The notes under the pieces are model-generated. The model was not told the origin of the DNA, searched no databases, and saw only the letters and a list, made by a program, of their open reading frames with translations. A program made the position numbers and the translations under genes. From positions 1 to 6,106 of the forward strand of contig CAZBZG010000282.1 of NCBI GenBank assembly GCA_964496245.1: DNA of 6,106 nt, given 5' to 3'. Of this stretch, positions 1 to 6,097 are shown piece after piece (positions within the stretch are counted from its first letter, which is position 1; each line of letters begins with the position of its first letter). The DNA comes from CAZBZG01 sp964496245. GTDB lineage: Bacteria > Planctomycetota > SZUA-567.

Positions 1-64
1 GGAGTGCCTGTGCTACAAACCGCTCTCACCGAGTGTTACCCGGAATTGAACCAGGTCAGGTTTT
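1..64 (+). repeat. Left arm of terminal inverted repeat
   Basis: Bases 1-58 are the reverse complement of 6040-6097 with a single mismatch (T at 47, where the other arm reads G). After two mismatches at 59-60, four more bases match, giving 61 of 64. The arm starts in the middle of a hairpin: the half-site TGCCTGTGC at 5-13 has its partner just outside the window. The inner end runs into the prepilin gene and supplies that gene's last codons and its TAA stop (36-38). No transposase is visible. The GGTCA-type core loosely resembles REP-like elements associated with tyrosine transposases, but that resemblance is recollection, not a tested match. Confidence 0.95.
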
Positions 65-233
65 GCGCCATGTCCCGCGCCACACCGAGCACGGGCAGGA
101 GGAGCGAGGCCAGGATGCTGATGATGGCCATGACGACCAAGAGCTCCACCAAGGTGAAACCAGCCGGCCGCCTCCGCCCGGCCGCTGGGGCAAGCGCACC
201 CGCGTGCAAATGCATGTGCGACCGTCTGTGCAT
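36..233 (-). CDS. Short prepilin-like protein, probably truncated
   Basis: A 65-residue protein with a classic type IV prepilin / type II pseudopilin N-terminus. A basic leader (residues 1-25, with RRR at 20-22) ends in Gly25. The processing site G|FTLVE follows, with Phe26 as mature residue 1 and Glu30 as the conserved Glu5, and then a hydrophobic helix LLVVMAIISILASLLLPVL (31-49). A prepilin peptidase would cleave and methylate it at the inner membrane. The start at 233 is supported by AGAGGA (239-244) five bases upstream; Met7 (215) is an alternative. Related proteins in PVC bacteria usually continue for 100 to 300 residues as a globular domain. Here the frame stops after ARDMAQ plus eight or nine residues (NLTWFNSG) encoded by the inverted repeat. 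It is the third gene behind the regulator, with a 60-base gap. It could be a functional mini-pilin, a pseudogene cut by the repeat, or an assembly-edge artefact. Confidence 0.72.
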   Translation of the reverse strand: MHRRSHMHLHAGALAPAAGRRRPAGFTLVELLVVMAIISILASLLLPVLGVARDMAQNLTWFNSG

Positions 234-238
234 GGCGA

Positions 239-244
239 TCCTCT
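239..244 (-). promoter_or_regulatory. Ribosome binding site of the prepilin-like gene
   Basis: Read on the minus strand this is AGAGGA, five bases before the ATG at 233-231. It favours that start over the internal Met codon at 215 and suggests that the short ORF is, or was, translated independently of the upstream regulator. Confidence 0.6.
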
Positions 245-293
245 GCTTGGGATTCGGCCTTGCTGCGACCGACCTCGCGGGCCTGGCGCTGCT

Positions 294-1790
294 TCACAGA
301 GCCGCGTCAGCCGCGCGCGGCAGGCCCATGCGCGTATACTCCTCTGCGCTGCGCCGGCAATACCGGTCGAAGGAGAGCCGGAGCCGAGCCCAAGCTTCGT
401 CCATTGCGAGTTCCGCGCGCGAGAGGGCCCGGCCGCAGCGATCGACGTCATGAGAGAAGTCGTGCCAGGCCGGCCCCTGGTCGCGGATCAGGCACGCCCG
501 CGCGAGCGTCGTCTCGATCGTGTCCCGCGCCACGGGATGCCCGTCAGAATAGGCGCCGTCCAGGGCCGACCGCAGCACGGGGAGATTGCCGTGCAGACGC
601 GCAAAGCGGCTCTGCTCCTCCGGAGACGTGAGGTGGCGCACCAGGTCCAGGCATTCCTGGAGCATGGGCGTCTCCCGGTTCACGGCGAGTACATTCAGGT
701 CCGTGTGACTGGCCTGCCCTTCGGCCAGCGGCATGGGCCGGGCGCGCCAGGGGAAGCGGTCCCCGAGTCCGATCGTCAGGTAACTGCCCTGGTGGAACCA
801 GAGGAGACGGCCGTCCCGGAAGAGACGCGGCGGCACATCCATGTCCTCCTCTGCATCGAGCGCGAGCGGCTGGCGGCACCGGCGCGCGAGCGTAGCCCGC
901 GTGCGCTCTTCGTCCAGGTGCACCCGGCCGTCAGTCCCGAAGCGCAGCGCGCCGTTCCACTCCAGCTCCACGGACGCGCGGCCGCAGGCAAAGGCGTAGG
1001 AAGCGTCGGCCGTTCCCGCGCGTTCGGCTTCGAAGGCTGCGGCCCGGCGGAAGAGCTCTTCACACGAACCGGGCGCCACCCCGCTGGCCAGGCGCTCGTT
1101 CTCGTAGAGATAGCCGAGCGTCACGTTGAAGGGAGCGGCGCGCACAGGGTTCTGCGGCCAGTCGAGCCAGGATCGAACCGGTGCCAGGAGATCGTCCGGC
1201 TGCAGGCCGATGGCCGCCGGCTCGGGCAGTGAGAGGAAGCGTTCCGGTCCGGTCATCCAGAGGATGCCGGGCGAGGTCTGCACCACGTCGACGCGCGTGC
1301 GGGCCATGACTTCCTGCGGGTGCTCGTGCAGCCCGAAGATCGGCTGGATGCGCACGTCCGCTCTGCAGCGCTGGAACGCCGCGAGCGAGGCCTGCCACAC
1401 GTTGCGGTTGAGCGGATGGATGTCGGAGATGTAGAGCGTCAGCGCACTGCGCCGGCGCAGGGGCTCGTAGACCCGTGCCTGAGCGAGCCGCCTGCCGTGA
1501 ACCGGTGCGGCACGGGCCGGCGCAGGCAAAGGCTCTGTATCCTCCTCTGCCACGCGCACGAAGTAACCGCTGCGCTCCCGGCGTTCCAGCCGGCCCTGGC
1601 GCACGAGTTCTCCGAGCACATCCAGCACCAGGCGCCGACTAATGCCGTAGCGTTCGGCGAGCGCGCGCGTGGAGGCCAGACGGGCGCCCGGCGCCAGGCC
1701 GCCTGCGTCGAGCTCGCCCGAGAGGTCGCGAAAGAGCCGCGTCCGTTTGTCGTCACGGCCGAGAAGCGTTTTCCGTGTCTGCGAAGCCAT
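294..1790 (-). CDS. GntR-type regulator with solute-binding sensor domain
   Basis: A 498-residue cytoplasmic transcription factor; no signal peptide or membrane segment is seen. Residues 14-80 form a GntR winged helix-turn-helix: LAPGARLASTRALAERYGIS (32-51), then the recognition helix RRLVLDVLGELVRQG and the wing RLERRERSGYFV. After a Pro/Ala-rich linker (about 82-112), residues 117-470 follow the layout of an extracellular solute-binding protein (SBP family 1/8). These are a first beta strand and helix at LTLYISDIHPLNRNVWQ, VDVVQTSPGILW (167-178), the hinge-like APFNVTLGYLYENERL (219-234) with SCEELFRRAAAF, the FRDGRLLWFHQGS segment (324-336) and LHGNLPVLRSAL near 399-410. A sugar or oligosaccharide ligand is inferred, probably a product of the upstream enzyme. 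The usual GntR effector domains (FCD, UTRA, MocR aminotransferase) are absent. It lies 35 bases behind the hydrolase gene, so it is probably co-transcribed and autoregulated. The start is set by GGAGA seven bases upstream. Whether it represses or activates cannot be read from the sequence. Confidence 0.94.
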   Translation of the reverse strand: MASQTRKTLLGRDDKRTRLFRDLSGELDAGGLAPGARLASTRALAERYGISRRLVLDVLGELVRQGRLERRERSGYFVRVAEEDTEPLPAPARAAPVHGRRLAQARVYEPLRRRSALTLYISDIHPLNRNVWQASLAAFQRCRADVRIQPIFGLHEHPQEVMARTRVDVVQTSPGILWMTGPERFLSLPEPAAIGLQPDDLLAPVRSWLDWPQNPVRAAPFNVTLGYLYENERLASGVAPGSCEELFRRAAAFEAERAGTADASYAFACGRASVELEWNGALRFGTDGRVHLDEERTRATLARRCRQPLALDAEEDMDVPPRLFRDGRLLWFHQGSYLTIGLGDRFPWRARPMPLAEGQASHTDLNVLAVNRETPMLQECLDLVRHLTSPEEQSRFARLHGNLPVLRSALDGAYSDGHPVARDTIETTLARACLIRDQGPAWHDFSHDVDRCGRALSRAELAMDEAWARLRLSFDRYCRRSAEEYTRMGLPRAADAAL

Positions 1791-1797
1791 GCACGGG

Positions 1798-1802
1798 TCT
1801 CC
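1798..1802 (-). promoter_or_regulatory. Ribosome binding site of the regulator gene
   Basis: Minus-strand GGAGA followed by seven bases and the ATG at 1790-1788. This fixes the start. The regulator's reading frame stays open far upstream through the hydrolase gene, so frame openness alone could not place the start. The 35-base gap that holds this site has no terminator. Confidence 0.75.
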
Positions 1803-1825
1803 AGCAGCAAACGATCCTGCGCGGG

Positions 1826-4800
1826 TCAATCGCCCGCGGGCAGCTCTTCCACGATCAACTCGTCGAAAAAGCTGTAGGAGTCGGTGATGCCGGGCGATTC
1901 GTTCTGCAGCATGGGCTTTCCCCCCTGGCCGATGCCCAGGAAGAGGTGCGTGGGCGCGCCCGCGAACGCCGCGCCTTTGCGGCCCTTCCGCGGCACGGAC
2001 CCCGCGCGGGTCCAGGTCGCGAGGTCCGCGGACACGTAGAGCTCCACCGCTTCGGGTGCGAGGTCGTAACGCACCCAGTTGGCGAGGCCCGGCTCCGGAC
2101 AGGCGATCCGCGTGCGCCGGCCGTTGTGGCGCACGCTGAAGAACATCGTCCCCCCGCGGCCGCGGTCGGCCGTGCGCTGGGTGTGGAGCACGCACTTGAT
2201 GAACGTCTTCTCGTTCCAGTAGAGCGCGGTCATGGGGTGCGTGGCGTACGGATTGCCGCACTGGCGGCCGGCCGGGCGGTAGAGGCGGATGCGCACCGAG
2301 ACGCTGTCGCGCCCGAAGGGCCGCACCGCATGGGCGTACCCGCCGCGGGTTATGATGCGCAGCGCCCCGTAGTAGTCGGGCGTGAACGTGGCGTTGTTCT
2401 CCTTGCGCGAGCCCCAGGACGGCCGGGGGTTCCACCGGGTCTTCCAGACCGGCTTGAGCGTGGTGAAGTCGTCCCGGAACGCGGGCAGGCTCTTGCCGGT
2501 GTTCAAGGCTTCGATATCGGGCGGCGTGCCCGTTTCGAAGACGCCTTTGCGCACGAACAGGAGCACCTCGAACGCGTGGCGCGGAACCGCCACGGTCAAT
2601 CGCCCGCCCTCGTGGGGAATCACCGTGCCGTCCGTGGCGCGGGAGACCACGCAGTCCTTGGGCACGCCCAGATGGTCCAGATCGAAGGCCACTTCGGCTG
2701 CGGCGTCCGCAGGTCCGAGGTTGGAGATCTGCACGCGCGCCCGGCCCGGGAGCGTCCACGCGGTACAGAAGATGCGTTCGCCCGCGCGCACGTCGTACCA
2801 GTCCCGCGCATCCCAGTAGGGCATGAACCCCAGGTCGGGGCTCGTCATGTCCAGGTCGTTGCGGGTGCCGTTGCCGAGCTTGTTGACGTACACGTTGTGA
2901 GAACCCCAGCCCCTCTGGATGTCGTGCAGCCCGAAGACCGTGCCGAACCTGTGGTAGCCCGTGCACCAGCTCATCATGGCGCCGTACTGGCGGCCGATCG
3001 CGTACGCGCGGAGTCTGGCCAGGCCCTTGTCGTGGCCCCAGCGGTCCACGGCATCCGGGTTCTCGATGTCCGCAGCCACCATGCCGCCGGACTCGCCCGC
3101 GAGCCAGAAATCCCCCCACCCCAGGTAGCTCGCCACCGACGCGTCGGTCATGTGCAGGTACAGCATGGTCGTGGCATCGCGGTTCTCGGGCAGGGTCCGC
3201 AGCCAGGTGGCCACGCGCTTGAAGAACTCCCGCTGCGAGAAGCAGCGGTAGCCCGCTTGCACCCGGCCGCCCGCGTCCCGCCAGGCCAGGCCGTTGAGCA
3301 TGTTGCGGCTGGCGATGGGGAACGTGTTGTCGAAGTACATCCCGGTCACGCGGCACGTGCGATGCCACCAGTCGTAGCACCAGAGCGCGTAGTCGGCGTA
3401 GCTCTTGACCGTGGTCTTGTTCCCGTAGTCGGGGAGGATCATCCACTCGCCCTTGAAGTCCTTGTACTCCTGCCGGCTCTGGTCGCCCAGCTTGGGGCAC
3501 TGGTAGGCGAAGAAGCGCATGGTGCGGTCGTCCCCGACCACCCGCTCGGCGTGGGCCATGGCGGCGTCGGGGTTGCGGGCGATCTCGGTGCCCCAGCCGC
3601 CGCCCCGGCCGCGGCTGTTGCCCCAGTAGTCCACGCGCACGTTCGTGTGGTCGCGCCAGCTTCCGCCGGGCGGCCGCGGCCGTACGGGCGTGGCCTGGAG
3701 GCTGAAGGAGGCCTGGATCGGCCGGAGGCAGACCGCGGGCCGGTTGAGCAGGTGGATGCGCATGAACACCTCTGTCCCGCGGCGCACCACCTCGAGCACG
3801 GGCTTCTCGTGGTCGAGCACCCACGAGGCCGGATTCTCCGCCATCCACCCGATGCCGCGGTCCTCGTCGCCCACCCAGAGCCAGGGAAGGAAGTTGCCGC
3901 TGACGATGCCGTTGCGCGCCGCTGTCTTGCTGTCCCAGAGCACGCCCCCGGTCGCCCGGAGGGCGATGGCCGTGTTGTTCGAACGCATCATCTCGCCCAC
4001 GGAGTGGAGCAGGCGGCACATGTCCCCGGGCAGGGGCACCTCCACGACCACGCTCTCCAGGGGCGTGGGCCGGGTGGGCCGCAGCACGAGATCGATCTTG
4101 TAGAACCCGTCGTACTCCATCCGCCCGGTCATGGTGTAGAGCAAGTGCCCCGCGCGCGCGGACGCGGCATAGAGCGCCTCGGTGGACGAGGCCTCGAGCG
4201 CGGTCAGCTCCTTGCGCACGAAGTCCAGCTGCCGGCCGTCGGAGACGACCCGGAGCCGGACCGGCCCGCTCAGCATCTCCCGCCGTGCGGGCCCGCGCGT
4301 GGGTTCGGGCTGGAAGCCCACGATGCTCTGGGGCAACCCCAGGGCGTTCAATCGGTAGGTCCGGCCCCAGACATCCACGCGGTTGCCGTCCGCTTCGAGG
4401 GGCGTCCAGGGGCGGATAGGGCTGTCTGCGTACCCGACCTGGCTCTCCTCCCATTCGTACACGGTCCGCTCGTAGGTGTCGGACGCGCGGGCCACCTCCC
4501 GGCCCGCGGCATTGCGCGCCACCGCCTCCACGGTGTAGGTGCCCGGCGCCAGCCGGCCGCCGCGCAGCGCGAGGTCCACCGTGCCGCCCCCGTACCGGAA
4601 GCGCGAGACCGTGCCCGTGCCGAGCACGTCGCCCTGGGGGCCATTCACCACCACATCCACGGTCACGCCGTAGGGATCGTCCATCTCCAGGATGTCGGCC
4701 AGCACGTGGACCTTGCCGAGCGACGGCGCCCAGCACGCGTCCAGGCGGAGGGGGATGGGCGTGTGCGCCTTGTCCTTCGGTTCGGGCAGGGGCTCGGCCT

Positions 4801-5818
4801 TGAACTTGTAGTGCCGCCGGAAGAGCAGGGAGCCGTCGGCCTGCACCACGGTGATGCGCGCGTGCCCGCTCTGGCCCTTCTCCACCGGCAGCTCGACCGC
4901 GGAGACGCCGCGTGCGCCGGGCCTGAGCTTGACCGTCTCCTCCTTGCGTTGGAGCGGAACCCACTCCTTGGTTTTCGGGTCGGGCGTGTCGCCGAAGAGT
5001 TCGTAGCGCACCGTGGCGTCCACGGCCGCGTCGCCGGCCACGAGCTCGACCTCGGGGTTGCACTTGACGTCGTCGAAGTCGCCGAAATTGAGCACGTGCA
5101 CGGCGGGTGCAGCGTCCCGGAAGCGGACCGGCATGTACTTGCGGTAGTTGTGGAAGGCCCAGTTGTAGCTGCGGGCCAGCGGACCGGCTCCGCCGTCGCG
5201 ACAGAGGTCCATCCTGAGTTCGAGCCCGTCCCCGATGTCTGCGGCCGGCACGCGCAGGTCCTCGACCGGCACGGAGAGCTCGCTGACCCACGCGTCTTCG
5301 GTCACCGTGGTCTTGAAGGTGAACCGCGCATCCCAGCCGGTCAGGCCCTGGCCGATGGTGGGCATGAAGTGGCAGTCCCAGTACACGCCGCGGAGGTTGC
5401 CGAGGAACTGGAAGTAATGCGGGATGTCGCCCGGCTGTGGGGGCGGCTGCACGTAGAACTCGATGACCTGTCCCCCGCCCACGATGTTGACGCAGTCGTT
5501 CAGGAAGATCCGGTTGTAGGGATACTCGCCGGGCCGGAGGGGCACACGGAAGCAGAGGTAGAGCTTGCGGGCGTCCCGGCCCACGAAGCAGGAGGTCACG
5601 AACCGCCGCTTCTTGCGCAGCATGCCGTCCGACCGCAGGATGCAGCCGTGGAGCTGCACGGCCCGGTCCCACTCGCCCTCGGCGAGCCGGCCGTCGATCT
5701 TGGGCGGTTCGGTCATGCGGGGGAGCACGAGCAGGTTCGGATGGCCGGCCTGCGCCAGCCCGGCCGCGGCCAGAAAACACCCACACGAGAGCAGAAGGAA
5801 GCAAACCGCATTGCGCAT
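1826..5818 (-). CDS. Secreted multidomain glycoside hydrolase-like protein
   Basis: A 1330-residue exported protein. Residues 1-24 are a Sec signal peptide (MRN, hydrophobic core, AQA|G). A lipoprotein is unlikely because Cys12 has a poor lipobox and sits mid-core. Residues about 36-240 look like a CBM9-type domain (PPKIDGRLAEGEW at 38-50, closing near ARSYNWAFHNYR). Residues 250-450 are probably two Ig-like beta domains. Residues 470-715 resemble the beta supersandwich of DUF6067/GH123-like proteins (NFLPWLWVGDEDRGIGWMAE at 642-661, W666). Residues 716-1000 are a likely TIM-barrel: VRVDYWGN, GEWMILPDYGN, TGMYFDNTFP with Asp830, LYLHMTD, FWLAGES with Glu909, and AADIENPD with Asp917. A small beta domain follows (1010-1090), then a concanavalin/LamG-like sandwich (1115-1327). 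Hydrolysis of an extracellular polysaccharide is inferred; substrate and catalytic acids are not established. The chosen start has AAAGGG seven bases upstream; a Met codon 14 residues earlier (5860) lacks this and would disturb the signal peptide. First gene of the operon. Confidence 0.92.
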   Translation of the reverse strand: MRNAVCFLLLSCGCFLAAAGLAQAGHPNLLVLPRMTEPPKIDGRLAEGEWDRAVQLHGCILRSDGMLRKKRRFVTSCFVGRDARKLYLCFRVPLRPGEYPYNRIFLNDCVNIVGGGQVIEFYVQPPPQPGDIPHYFQFLGNLRGVYWDCHFMPTIGQGLTGWDARFTFKTTVTEDAWVSELSVPVEDLRVPAADIGDGLELRMDLCRDGGAGPLARSYNWAFHNYRKYMPVRFRDAAPAVHVLNFGDFDDVKCNPEVELVAGDAAVDATVRYELFGDTPDPKTKEWVPLQRKEETVKLRPGARGVSAVELPVEKGQSGHARITVVQADGSLLFRRHYKFKAEPLPEPKDKAHTPIPLRLDACWAPSLGKVHVLADILEMDDPYGVTVDVVVNGPQGDVLGTGTVSRFRYGGGTVDLALRGGRLAPGTYTVEAVARNAAGREVARASDTYERTVYEWEESQVGYADSPIRPWTPLEADGNRVDVWGRTYRLNALGLPQSIVGFQPEPTRGPARREMLSGPVRLRVVSDGRQLDFVRKELTALEASSTEALYAASARAGHLLYTMTGRMEYDGFYKIDLVLRPTRPTPLESVVVEVPLPGDMCRLLHSVGEMMRSNNTAIALRATGGVLWDSKTAARNGIVSGNFLPWLWVGDEDRGIGWMAENPASWVLDHEKPVLEVVRRGTEVFMRIHLLNRPAVCLRPIQASFSLQATPVRPRPPGGSWRDHTNVRVDYWGNSRGRGGGWGTEIARNPDAAMAHAERVVGDDRTMRFFAYQCPKLGDQSRQEYKDFKGEWMILPDYGNKTTVKSYADYALWCYDWWHRTCRVTGMYFDNTFPIASRNMLNGLAWRDAGGRVQAGYRCFSQREFFKRVATWLRTLPENRDATTMLYLHMTDASVASYLGWGDFWLAGESGGMVAADIENPDAVDRWGHDKGLARLRAYAIGRQYGAMMSWCTGYHRFGTVFGLHDIQRGWGSHNVYVNKLGNGTRNDLDMTSPDLGFMPYWDARDWYDVRAGERIFCTAWTLPGRARVQISNLGPADAAAEVAFDLDHLGVPKDCVVSRATDGTVIPHEGGRLTVAVPRHAFEVLLFVRKGVFETGTPPDIEALNTGKSLPAFRDDFTTLKPVWKTRWNPRPSWGSRKENNATFTPDYYGALRIITRGGYAHAVRPFGRDSVSVRIRLYRPAGRQCGNPYATHPMTALYWNEKTFIKCVLHTQRTADRGRGGTMFFSVRHNGRRTRIACPEPGLANWVRYDLAPEAVELYVSADLATWTRAGSVPRKGRKGAAFAGAPTHLFLGIGQGGKPMLQNESPGITDSYSFFDELIVEELPAGD

Positions 5819-5825
5819 CGCGCTA

Positions 5826-5831
5826 CCCTTT
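5826..5831 (-). promoter_or_regulatory. Ribosome binding site of the hydrolase-like gene
   Basis: Minus-strand AAAGGG followed by TAGCGCG and the ATG at 5818-5816, a seven-base spacer. It selects this start over the in-frame ATG at 5860 and gives a signal peptide of normal length with a two-residue-plus-Asn n-region. Confidence 0.78.
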
Positions 5832-5837
5832 CTGAGG

Positions 5838-5847
5838 CTGGTACCAG
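5838..5847 (-). promoter_or_regulatory. CTGGTACCAG palindrome near the start codon
   Basis: A perfect 10-bp palindrome beginning 20 bases upstream of the start codon and just ahead of the ribosome binding site. Its half-site CTGGTA is the same as in the 11-bp repeats over the promoter (CTGGTATC). It may be an auxiliary operator, permitting DNA looping or a roadblock, or it may be chance. Only the sequence identity is seen; binding is inferred. Confidence 0.35.
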
Positions 5848-5891
5848 ATTCCCCTGGCAAACGGAAGGCGGAACAACGCGATCAGGCACTT

Positions 5892-5907
5892 AACGCGTTG
5901 ATATCAA
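5892..5907. promoter_or_regulatory. Overlapping palindromes in the leader
   Basis: AACGCGTT (5892-5899) and TTGATATCAA (5898-5907) are two perfect palindromes that share two bases. They lie in the predicted 5' leader of the operon, about 75 to 90 bases before the start codon. They may be protein-binding sites for a second regulator. No family consensus is matched convincingly. Confidence 0.25.
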
Positions 5908-5955
5908 GCCGCTTCCACTCACACCGACGGAACCACACAAACCGACAGCGCACAA

Positions 5956-5988
5956 AAACTGAACCAGTCGGATACCAGACTGATACCA
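5956..5988 (-). promoter_or_regulatory. Three 11-bp tandem TGGT repeats, candidate operator
   Basis: On the minus strand the units are TGGTATCAGTC (5988-5978), TGGTATCCGAC (5977-5967) and TGGTTCAGTTT (5966-5956). Units 1 and 2 match at 9 of 11 positions. Unit 3 keeps TGGT in exact register and matches unit 1 as TGGT(A)TCAGT with one base missing. The 11-bp period puts every TGGT on nearly the same face of the helix. The array covers the -10 box and the predicted start site, which is the usual place for a repressor. The natural candidate to bind it is the GntR-type regulator encoded downstream, by inference. Confidence 0.55.
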
Positions 5989-6008
5989 CATGACGGCGGC
6001 CTTGTCAA
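5980..6008 (-). promoter_or_regulatory. Sigma-70-like promoter of the operon
   Basis: Minus-strand TTGACA (6008-6003) is a perfect -35 box. A 17-base spacer leads to TATCAG (5985-5980), which matches four of six -10 positions. The predicted transcription start is near 5973, giving a leader of about 155 bases. The -35 sits in CTTGTCAAG, itself a 4+1+4 palindrome. The weak -10 overlaps the first tandem repeat, fitting a regulated promoter. No other good hexamer pair was seen before the first gene. Confidence 0.5.
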
Positions 6009-6016
6009 GCAAGTAC

Positions 6017-6047
6017 CCTGGTCAGGAGGAACGAAAATGTGACCTGG
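6017..6047. repeat. Imperfect inverted repeat inside the right arm's inner edge
   Basis: CCTGGTCA (6017-6024) and TGACCTGG (6040-6047) pair at seven of eight positions around a 15-base loop. The outer half belongs to the terminal inverted repeat; the inner half is absent from the left copy. It may mark a fuller end of the repeat element that the left copy lacks. Evidence is positional only. Confidence 0.35.
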
Positions 6048-6097
6048 TTCCATTCCGGGTAACACTCGGTGAGAGCGGTTTGTAGCACAGGCACTCC
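6034..6097 (-). repeat. Right arm of terminal inverted repeat
   Basis: Reverse complement of bases 1-64, matching 61 of 64 positions (57 of 58 in the outer part, with G opposite the left copy's T47). It lies upstream of the operon promoter rather than in a gene. Together the arms enclose the complete three-gene unit in opposite orientation. Such near-identity means a recent copy, a recombining pair, or a dispersed repeat present in many copies. Confidence 0.95.

Noticed and set aside
234..293. Intrinsic terminator between the regulator and the prepilin gene
   Set aside because: The 60-base gap has no stable hairpin followed by a U-tract on the minus strand.
33..1232. Plus-strand open frame opposite the regulator
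   Set aside because: No recognisable domain and biased shadow composition. The minus-strand frame has clear GntR and solute-binding motifs throughout.
1791..5804. Regulator frame staying open upstream through the hydrolase gene, as if an 1836-residue fusion
   Set aside because: The upstream part is Arg/Gly/Ala/Pro low-complexity shadow of the hydrolase frame. The regulator has its own ATG at 1790 with a good ribosome binding site, and the conserved GntR domain begins right after it.
5782..5818. Lipoprotein signal in the large secreted protein
   Set aside because: Cys12 is preceded by LLS and lies in the middle of the hydrophobic core, and Cys14 by SCG. Neither is a good lipobox, whereas AQA|G at 22-25 is a good signal peptidase I site.
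1775..5893. Very long open frame on the plus strand, antisense to the hydrolase-like gene
   Set aside because: It mirrors the minus-strand gene codon by codon. Its product is rich in His, Arg, Gly and Val with no domain, signal or ribosome binding site. Long antisense frames are common at this GC content.
5898..5930. Second promoter starting from TTGATA in the leader
   Set aside because: The -35-like TTGATA is followed at 17 bases by TGATCG, a poor -10. It was not strong enough to report beside the TTGACA/TATCAG pair.
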